This document shows, one piece after another, positions 28,108 to 34,502 of a stretch of 63,861 bases of DNA. Both the position numbers and the translations under genes were made by a program. The notes beneath the pieces were generated by a model, which ran no database searches, was not told the DNA's origin, and saw only the letters and a program-made list of their open reading frames with translations. The DNA lies in assembly GCA_040222185.1 (NCBI GenBank), contig JAVKDP010000094.1, forward strand, positions 1-63,861, written 5' to 3'. Source of the DNA: JAVKDP01 sp040222185. GTDB taxonomy: Bacteria; Bacteroidota; Rhodothermia; Balneolales; Balneolaceae. The first letter of the stretch is position 1, and every line of letters begins with the position of its first letter.

Positions 28108-29091
28108 ATGAATATCCTGGCTATTGAATCATCCTGCGACGATACTTCCGCATCGGTTTTAACCGATGAAGGCGTACAGTCGAATGTGATCGCTTCTCAA
28201 TCTATCCATATTAAATTCGGAGGAGTAGTTCCTGAATTAGCTTCGAGGGCTCATCAGCAAACTATTTCCCAAACCGTAGCTCAGGCCCTGGATGAGGCTG
28301 GAATAGATTTAGAGGAGATTAATGCTATCGCTGTAACTCAGGGACCTGGATTAATGGGTTCTCTCTTAGTGGGTTTATGCTTTGCTAAAGGTTTAGCGCT
28401 TTCTAAAGATATTCCTCTCGTTGGTGTGAATCATATGGATGCTCATATTTATGCGAACTTCATAGATTCAAAACCCGGTTTCCCTTTCATTTCTTTAACT
28501 GTTTCAGGTGGGCATACCCAGTTAGTTCATGTAAAAGCACCATTCGAGCACGAGATACTAGGCAAAACACGTGACGATGCCGCAGGTGAAGCATTTGATA
28601 AAATCGGTAAGATATTTGGACTTCCATATCCTGCAGGCCCAGTTATGGATAAACTAGCGCGTGAAGGAAATCCTAAGTTTCATAAATTTCCCCAAGCATT
28701 ACTCCAGGAGGGACTGGACTTTAGTTTTTCCGGACTAAAGACCAGCGCCCTTTATTTTGTACAGGATAAAGGAGGTGCATGGATCAAAGAAAACCTCAAC
28801 GACCTTTGCGCAAGCGTTTCAGAGGCTATAACGGAAGTACTTGTCAAAAAGCTGAAAAGAGCGGTTAGTGAAACCGGGGTAAAAACGATAGCATTGGCTG
28901 GTGGTGTATCAGCAAACTCAATGCTTCGTTCAAAAGCCGAAAAACTGGCAGAAGAACTTGGATTAACACTTCATATTCCAAAACTAAGCTACTGCACCGA
29001 CAACGCGGCTATGATAGCCATTACCGGAAAGATGAAAGCAGAGAAAGGTCAATTTGATGGCCTGGGAATGAAGCCTTTTGCCTCAATTTAA
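28108..29091 (+). CDS. tsaD: tRNA N6-adenosine threonylcarbamoyltransferase TsaD
   Basis: 327 residues. Within the TsaBDE complex it transfers the threonylcarbamoyl group to A37 of ANN-decoding tRNAs. The ASKHA nucleotide motif 'IESSCDDTSASVLTD' lies at 6-20, the Fe-binding histidines in 'NHMDAHIYANF' near 110, 'SGGHTQLVHVK' near 133, 'DDAAGEAFDKIGKI' near 157 and 'LAGGVSANSMLRSK' near 265. It starts at once after the dnaK terminator; a TATCTTG sequence at 28096 lies five bases before the ATG and may be its promoter -7 region. Confidence 0.97.
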   Translation: MNILAIESSCDDTSASVLTDEGVQSNVIASQSIHIKFGGVVPELASRAHQQTISQTVAQALDEAGIDLEEINAIAVTQGPGLMGSLLVGLCFAKGLALSKDIPLVGVNHMDAHIYANFIDSKPGFPFISLTVSGGHTQLVHVKAPFEHEILGKTRDDAAGEAFDKIGKIFGLPYPAGPVMDKLAREGNPKFHKFPQALLQEGLDFSFSGLKTSALYFVQDKGGAWIKENLNDLCASVSEAITEVLVKKLKRAVSETGVKTIALAGGVSANSMLRSKAEKLAEELGLTLHIPKLSYCTDNAAMIAITGKMKAEKGQFDGLGMKPFASI

Positions 29092-29141
29092 TATGCTACT
29101 ACAATTAAGCAGAATAGCTTTCAAATCACTACATTCTGCCC

Positions 29142-30068
29142 ATGATTGAATCGATTGATGCTTTGCAACTAAACCTGGGTGGTAGAGGACTAATGGTGAT
29201 GAATGTATCACTATTCTTTATCATGTTCGGGGTGGCTTTAGAACTGACCATACAGGATTTTAAAGACCTGGTAAAAAACCCTAAATCCACATTAATCGGA
29301 ACATTTTCACAGTTTGTGTTCCTTCCGGCGGTTACTTTTCTATTGGTTATTGTATTAGAACCAGCGCCAAGCCTGGCATTGGGAATGATGATGGTAGCTG
29401 CATGCCCTGGAGGTAATATTTCAAATTTCTTTTCTCAATTAGCAGGCGGTAATACAGCTTTATCTGTAAGTATGACAGCGGTAGCTACATTGTTAGCTGT
29501 AGTTGCAACTCCGCTAAACTTCACACTCTGGGCCAGTTTATACGCTCCGACCAACGCCATTTTGCAAGAAGTAAGCCTGGATATCTGGGAAGTATTCAAG
29601 ATTGTGGTTTTGATCCTGGGGCTTCCGTTAATATTTGGAATGATTGTGAGACACAATAAACCTGAACTTGCTGCGAAACTCACTAAGTGGATAAAAGGCT
29701 TTGGTGTAATCTTTTTCGGTGGGTTTGTAGTAATAGCCTTTGGAATGAACATGGAGAATTTCATGAATTATGTTCAATATGTGATGGGTTTTGTACTCAT
29801 CCATAATGCATTGGCGTTATCAGGAGGGTATGGATTAGCAGCACTATTTAAGCTCTCCAAAGAAGATCGTAAGTCGATATCAATCGAGACAGGAATACAA
29901 AACTCAGGGTTGGGCTTACTGTTAATATTTAACTTTTTTGATGGATTGGGTGGAATGGCTTTGATCGCTGCCTGGTGGGGCATTTGGCATATAATAATGG
30001 GATTCGTTATCGGTTGGTATTGGTCGATAGGTAAAACAAGTTTACAAAGGGTATTTGGGAATGCATAA
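29142..30068 (+). CDS. Bile acid:sodium symporter (BASS) family protein
   Basis: 308 residues with about nine or ten membrane helices. It fits the BASS/SBF family of Na+-coupled organic-anion symporters: 'GVALELTIQDFKDLVKNPKS' near 26 (in parts 'LELTIQDF', 'VKNPKS'), the cross-over motif 'MMVAACPGGNISNFFSQLAGGNTALSVSMTAVATL' region at about 84-118 (core 'CPGGNISNFFSQLAGG') and 'SIETGIQNSGLGLLL' near 245. Bacterial substrates include pantoate and keto acids; nothing here fixes it. The next gene starts eight bases before its stop. Confidence 0.9.
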   Translation: MIESIDALQLNLGGRGLMVMNVSLFFIMFGVALELTIQDFKDLVKNPKSTLIGTFSQFVFLPAVTFLLVIVLEPAPSLALGMMMVAACPGGNISNFFSQLAGGNTALSVSMTAVATLLAVVATPLNFTLWASLYAPTNAILQEVSLDIWEVFKIVVLILGLPLIFGMIVRHNKPELAAKLTKWIKGFGVIFFGGFVVIAFGMNMENFMNYVQYVMGFVLIHNALALSGGYGLAALFKLSKEDRKSISIETGIQNSGLGLLLIFNFFDGLGGMALIAAWWGIWHIIMGFVIGWYWSIGKTSLQRVFGNA

Positions 30069-31335
30069 GAATTGGTTTTCGTATCAACTGGCTCGGTTTG
30101 TAATGACAGCAACCGGGCTTCAGTTTTTTTATAAAAAAGTAATTGTAGACGGGCTGGAAAATTTACCCAAAGACAAACCGGTTTTATTCCTACCCAATCA
30201 CCAGAACTCCTTTATGGACGCCTTGCTGATTGTAGCCAATGTAACCCACTACACGTTCTTTTTAACCAGGGCGCAGGCTTTTAATCCTCCTATACAGGGC
30301 AAGATCATCAGCAGCATGAATATGCTCCCTGTTTACAGGGTACGAGATGGCTTAAGCTCGGTGACCAAGAACAATGAGATATTTCAACTATGTATCGATT
30401 ATCTCAAAAAGAATTACGCGATACTCATTTTCCCGGAAGCCAATCATGATTTGAGAAGGCGAATTCGTCCACTTAGCAAAGGCTTTACCCGTATCGCATT
30501 TGATGCTGAAGTACAGAATAACTGGGAAATGGACCTTCACCTTATTCCAGTGGGTTTGAACTATACAGAACACAGAAGATCCCGGAATAAAGCCCGGGTA
30601 GTATTTGGCGAACCGATTAAAATGGGTGAGTTCAAAGAAGCTTTTGAAGAAAATGAGCGAGGGGCCAGTAACCTACTAAGATCAAGAGTTCAGGATGAGA
30701 TGAAAAAGCTCACCATGCATGTACCTAACCTGGACCACTACCCAACGCACAAAATTTTGTTAGACGATCTTGAAGAAGATGCTGACAAACTGATAGACCC
30801 GAAGAATGCGAATAAAAATGTAGAAAAGATTGAAGAAAAAGCATCACCAGAACTGTTTGAAACAGGGAAAAAGGTCTATGAATTTGCGGAGAAGCATGAT
30901 ATAAGGATCAAGAATGTGATAGGTATGAAAAAGTCTAACCTGCCACTAATTTTATTCTTTCCATTATACCTGTTCAGCTGGTTGAACAACCTGATACCAT
31001 ATCAACCCGTGAGGCATTTACTAACAAATGCCATAAAAGATCACGCATTTGATGCTTCCATAAAGTTCCTGGTTAGTCTGATACTATTTCCTCTTTTCTG
31101 GACCATAGTTTCTACCATCCTCTATTTTTCGGGAGTACCCTTTATTTATGTATTTGGGTATTTCGTTCTTAGTATGCTTACTTCCATACACTTCAAGTAT
31201 GCAAACTTGCTAGTAAGAAACGGTAAAGAGCGGAGAAAAATTAAAGACATCAAAGAGTCTGACCCCGAAGGGTTTAAAGAATTCTTAGCCGGGATTAAAA
31301 AATTGAACGAATTTCGGAAAGAAGCACTTTCATAA
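30061..31335 (+). CDS. Lysophospholipid acyltransferase-family protein (PlsC-like)
   Basis: 424 residues from ATG 30061, preferred over the in-frame TTG two codons earlier. The acyltransferase domain (about 30-230) probably makes phosphatidate or another phospholipid from acyl-ACP/CoA at the inner membrane. Its first motif is His47-x5-Asp53 ('NHQNSFMD') in place of the textbook HX4D; I recall the same spacing in Bacteroidota relatives. The second motif is 'FPEANHDLRRRIRPLSKG' near 124. Two membrane helices lie near 300-380. It overlaps the end of the symporter gene by eight bases. Confidence 0.87.
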   Translation: MHKNWFSYQLARFVMTATGLQFFYKKVIVDGLENLPKDKPVLFLPNHQNSFMDALLIVANVTHYTFFLTRAQAFNPPIQGKIISSMNMLPVYRVRDGLSSVTKNNEIFQLCIDYLKKNYAILIFPEANHDLRRRIRPLSKGFTRIAFDAEVQNNWEMDLHLIPVGLNYTEHRRSRNKARVVFGEPIKMGEFKEAFEENERGASNLLRSRVQDEMKKLTMHVPNLDHYPTHKILLDDLEEDADKLIDPKNANKNVEKIEEKASPELFETGKKVYEFAEKHDIRIKNVIGMKKSNLPLILFFPLYLFSWLNNLIPYQPVRHLLTNAIKDHAFDASIKFLVSLILFPLFWTIVSTILYFSGVPFIYVFGYFVLSMLTSIHFKYANLLVRNGKERRKIKDIKESDPEGFKEFLAGIKKLNEFRKEALS

Positions 31336-31370
31336 GGTGTACTAAACCTTCTGACTAAAAAATTAAATTG

Positions 31371-31901
31371 ATGAGCTCATTAAAGACTCTTGCTATACTT
31401 CTGGTTTTCCTTGCAGGCTGCAGCCAGCCAAAAAGTGAGGAAGTTACTCATGCAAAACCCTCACTCTCAAACGCTGTAGCAGTTGTTCATCCAATTGGTG
31501 ATAGCGGAGTAATGGGGACTGTATATTTTAAAGCTACAGAAGAAGGAGTAGCTGTTAAAGCAACATTAAATGGGCTTGTGGCAGGAAATCACGGATTTCA
31601 TATTCATCAATATGGCGATTGTACTGCACCGGATGGTACATCAGCCGGAGGACACTTCAATCCAGGTGGAAACCAACACAATAGCCCTGATGCAGATGAC
31701 CGCCATATGGGAGACATGGGTAACATTATGGCTGATTCGAACGGATTTGCTACCCTGGAATATGTTGACAGCACCATAAGAATGGACCAGATTCTGGGCC
31801 GTGGTATTATTGTGCATGCCGGAGAAGATGATCTTAGCTCTCAACCCTCAGGTGCAGCAGGCCCAAGAATTGCATGTGGAGTGATTGGCATTCAGAAATA
31901 G
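31371..31901 (+). CDS. sodC: Cu/Zn superoxide dismutase, lipoprotein
   Basis: 176 residues. It converts superoxide to hydrogen peroxide and oxygen outside the cytoplasm. A lipoprotein signal ends at the lipobox 'LAGC' (Cys near 17). Copper ligands lie in 'HGFHIHQYGDC' near 67-77, zinc and bridging ligands in 'GGHFNPGGNQHNSPDADDRHMGDMGN' (core 'HFNPGGNQH' and 'DDRHMGD'), and the active-site Arg with its disulfide in 'GPRIACGVIG' at the end. The start is ATG 31371, not the TTG just before it. Confidence 0.95.
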   Translation: MSSLKTLAILLVFLAGCSQPKSEEVTHAKPSLSNAVAVVHPIGDSGVMGTVYFKATEEGVAVKATLNGLVAGNHGFHIHQYGDCTAPDGTSAGGHFNPGGNQHNSPDADDRHMGDMGNIMADSNGFATLEYVDSTIRMDQILGRGIIVHAGEDDLSSQPSGAAGPRIACGVIGIQK

Positions 31902-31929
31902 ATTCTGAGTAACTTATGCTTCTAATCAA

Positions 31930-31937
31930 TACCTTTG
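31930..31937 (+). promoter_or_regulatory. Bacteroidota-type -7 promoter element next to a start codon
   Basis: TACCTTTG matches TAnnTTTG exactly. Four bases separate it from the ATG at 31942, so the predicted transcription start falls on or beside the start codon. A -33 box is not evident. Confidence 0.5.
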
Positions 31938-31941
31938 AAGC

Positions 31942-32328
31942 ATGGAAATCACACTTACTACTCCCGGGTTACTTTTTTCGGCAATTTCTTTACTACTACT
32001 AGCCTACACAAACCGTTTCTTAACCCTTGCAGGTTTAATCAGGAATCTTCACACTCAGTACCGTGAGTCAGGAGATAAACGAGCTAAAGACCAGATAGAA
32101 AACCTGAGGAAGCGTGTTACGCTCATAAAGCATATGCAATTACAGGGTATAGGCTCCCTGTTCCTATGCGTGTTTTGTATGGCATTGCTATTCGGTGGGT
32201 ATATTCTTGCCGGTAATATCCTGTTCGGAATTAGCCTGGTGATGCTTCTAATTTCTCTTGGCTTATCTATCGTAGAGATTCAGATAAGCGTTAAAGCATT
32301 AAACATCCAGCTCCACGACCTGGAATAG
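31942..32328 (+). CDS. DUF2721 membrane protein
   Basis: 128 residues with three membrane helices: near 8-28, 67-90 and 93-113. The DUF2721 pattern is clear: 'PGLLFSAISLLLLAYTNRFLTLAGLIRNLH' region (core 'LLAYTNRFLTLAGLIR') and 'LRKRVTLIKHMQLQG' near 54. The family's role is unknown. A -7 box lies four bases before its ATG, so it may be translated from a leaderless mRNA. It is a single-gene unit between sodC and the sdpRI operon. Confidence 0.85.
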   Translation: MEITLTTPGLLFSAISLLLLAYTNRFLTLAGLIRNLHTQYRESGDKRAKDQIENLRKRVTLIKHMQLQGIGSLFLCVFCMALLFGGYILAGNILFGISLVMLLISLGLSIVEIQISVKALNIQLHDLE

Positions 32329-32387
32329 ATACTTCCCAACTTACAAGGCCAGGAAATCTCATATTTGGAATTCTGATTTAAAAAGAT

Positions 32388-32411
32388 ATATTTAGACAGT
32401 TATCTAAATAT
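32388..32411. promoter_or_regulatory. Perfect palindromic operator candidate for SdpR
   Basis: ATATTTAGA and TCTAAATAT are perfect 9-base inverted arms separated by CAGTTA. The right arm is followed by a further TCTAAAT. The site ends four bases before the sdpR start codon, where a bound ArsR-type repressor would block transcription or initiation. This is the placement expected for autorepression. Confidence 0.75.
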
Positions 32412-32415
32412 CTAA

Positions 32416-32685
32416 ATGAATAAACTTTTCAAAGCCCTTAACGACTCCACCAGGAGGCAAATCCTTGATTTGTTAAAGGAAAAAGATATGACTGCAGGAG
32501 AAGTAGCAGAGGCATTTAATATTTCGAAGCCGAGTATTTCTCATCATTTAGATCAACTAAAACAGGCGGGGTTGGTTACCACTGAAAGAAGTGGACAGTT
32601 TATTACCTATTCGCTTGATACAACGGCATTGGAAGAAGCCACACAATGGCTTTTTAACCTTTTGAATTCAAATACATCGACATGA
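32416..32685 (+). CDS. SdpR-like ArsR-family autorepressor
   Basis: 89 residues, a single winged helix. 'LFKALNDSTRRQILDLLKEKD' opens the ArsR fold and 'EVAEAFNISKPSISHHLDQLKQAGLV' (core 'FNISKPSISHHLDQL', near residue 39-53) is the recognition helix. No metal-binding cysteines are present, which fits SdpR and not ArsR/SmtB. In Bacillus, SdpR represses its own operon and is sequestered by SdpI at the membrane. The palindrome just upstream and the four-base overlap with an sdpI homologue support the same circuit here. Confidence 0.9.
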   Translation: MNKLFKALNDSTRRQILDLLKEKDMTAGEVAEAFNISKPSISHHLDQLKQAGLVTTERSGQFITYSLDTTALEEATQWLFNLLNSNTST

Positions 32686-33341
32686 GCATTTTAGAAACTC
32701 TAAAAAAGGAATGGTTCATCCTGGTCATCTTAATAGTGCCATTTTTTGTTTCGGCATATTTTTGGGATGAATTACCGGACGAAGTACCTACACATTTTAA
32801 TATTCGTGGAGAAGCAGACGACTGGGGCCCCAAATGGATGGTGGCCTATTTGATTCCTATGATTGGGTTGGGAACTTACCTGATGATTTTACTTGTACCA
32901 GCGATAGATCCAAAGAAGAAAATAGAATCGGCCCAAAAACCCGTAGCTGCTATAAGAATGTTCACATCGGTTTTTATGGTTGGTATCTATGCATTTGTTA
33001 TGGCAGCTTCATTAGGCACTACCATTAATTTCAGCAACTACATTATAATCGGGGTCGGGATGCTGATCCTGATAGTTGGTAACTATATGAATTCCATAAA
33101 GCCCAATTATTTTATCGGTATCAGAACTCCATGGACCCTTGAAAACGAAGAAGTCTGGAAAAGAACCCACCGCCTCTCTAGTAAAATATGGATTGTTGGA
33201 GGCCTTTTGTTAATGCTAAGCCCACTGGTTCCGGAAATGATCCGGCTCGACTACCTGATATATATCATTGTGGGCATACTAGCAGGAATCCCTTTGGTGT
33301 ATTCCTATGTGATTTATAAAAAACTAGAATCAGAATCTTAA
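32682..33341 (+). CDS. SdpI-family membrane protein (DUF1648 plus SdpI domain)
   Basis: 219 residues with six membrane helices. The DUF1648 region ('LPDEVPTHFNIRGEADDW', residues 31-48) is followed by the SdpI domain ('NYFIGIRTPWTLENEEVWKRTHRLS', core 'IGIRTPWTLENEEVW', near 147). In Bacillus SdpI is an immunity protein and signal receptor that binds SdpR. No toxin gene of the SdpC type is visible next to it, so here it may sense envelope stress or a foreign toxin. It overlaps sdpR by four bases (ATGA). Confidence 0.9.
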   Translation: MSILETLKKEWFILVILIVPFFVSAYFWDELPDEVPTHFNIRGEADDWGPKWMVAYLIPMIGLGTYLMILLVPAIDPKKKIESAQKPVAAIRMFTSVFMVGIYAFVMAASLGTTINFSNYIIIGVGMLILIVGNYMNSIKPNYFIGIRTPWTLENEEVWKRTHRLSSKIWIVGGLLLMLSPLVPEMIRLDYLIYIIVGILAGIPLVYSYVIYKKLESES

Positions 33342-33342
33342 T

Positions 33343-34407
33343 ATGAAGTCTTTGAAAACAATACTATCTACAATCCTTGTATGCTTATTCATAACAATGA
33401 CCACACAGGCACAAACAGAAAACGTAATTATAGATAATGACGGTGTTCCTATTGGCGGAACATTACAGTTTCCTGAAGAAGGTACATCCAATCGCCTGGT
33501 GATCATGATTTCCGGAAGCGGGGCACAGGATCGTGACGAAACTATACTGGGCTTTAAACCTTTCCAGGTGATTGCAGAAGACCTGGCAAAAAGTGGTACA
33601 GCAAGTTACAGGTACGACGACCGACAGGTGGGGGAATCAGCCGGGATATTCACAGAAGCAACGCTGGATATTCTTGCCTCAGATGTAGATGCTATAATCA
33701 ATTATTTCAACTCAGAACATAGTACTACATATGATGAGTTTATTTTACTGGGCCACAGTCAGGGAGGAATGGTAGGAACTTATGCAGCATCCAGAAATGA
33801 ACTGGTTTCCGGGCTTATTTTAATGGCATCTCCCATTGTACCCCTTAAGGATGTAATCGACAGTCAAATTACAATCATGCAAAAAGCGATGGGTAAAACA
33901 GATGCTGACATTGCCACTACCCTTGAGTTTCAAAAAGAAGCATATGAAGCGGTGAGAACGAATTCAGGATGGGATGAACTTAAAGTCTCATTCCAGACAT
34001 TACTGGAAGATGAAATCGCCAAATTACCTCTTGCTCAGCAGCAAATGATTACAGATATGGATGCCTTTGCCGAAGCACAATTTAACCAACAGGTGAGTCC
34101 AATCAGGACTCCTCAAATGAGATCATTAATGTTCTACGATGCAGGGAATGACCTAGCCAGACTTAAAATCCCGGTATTAGGGCTCTTTGGAGGAAAAGAT
34201 ACACAAGTACCGCTTGATCAAAACGGAACCCGTTTCGACGAAATCTGTAAAGACAAGGGAGGGCAGTGCCAGAACACTACCTTTTCAGAAGCCAATCATT
34301 TATTTCAAAAGGCAAATTCAGGGCTGGCGATGGAATATGCTTCGCTAGCTAAAGAATTCATTGAAGGATTTACCGAAAGTATCAATACCTGGATAGCGTC
34401 TAACTAG
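33343..34407 (+). CDS. Exported alpha/beta hydrolase (probable esterase)
   Basis: 354 residues. A signal peptide ends near 'TTQAQ' (residues 19-23). The hydrolase fold shows 'MISGSGAQDRDE' near 51, the nucleophile Ser in 'GHSQGGMVGTYAAS' near 139, an acidic residue near 'GGKDTQVP' at 287 and a His in 'EANHLFQ' near 315. It probably hydrolyses an ester or small lipid outside the cytoplasm. It starts one base after the sdpI stop, so it is the third gene of the sdpR operon and may be controlled by SdpR. Confidence 0.85.
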   Translation: MKSLKTILSTILVCLFITMTTQAQTENVIIDNDGVPIGGTLQFPEEGTSNRLVIMISGSGAQDRDETILGFKPFQVIAEDLAKSGTASYRYDDRQVGESAGIFTEATLDILASDVDAIINYFNSEHSTTYDEFILLGHSQGGMVGTYAASRNELVSGLILMASPIVPLKDVIDSQITIMQKAMGKTDADIATTLEFQKEAYEAVRTNSGWDELKVSFQTLLEDEIAKLPLAQQQMITDMDAFAEAQFNQQVSPIRTPQMRSLMFYDAGNDLARLKIPVLGLFGGKDTQVPLDQNGTRFDEICKDKGGQCQNTTFSEANHLFQKANSGLAMEYASLAKEFIEGFTESINTWIASN

Positions 34408-34502
34408 AAACTGGTTATTCCTCTTTTTAATATGTGTAAGTCTTAATTTCTATTTAACAGAAGTTAAGCTATACTTATTAAAATTTATTCAAGATTGATA
34501 AT

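Noticed and set aside
34401..34430. AACTAG/CTGGTT hairpin after the exported hydrolase gene as a terminator
   Set aside because: The stem is only six pairs with one G-U, and the T run is nine bases away.
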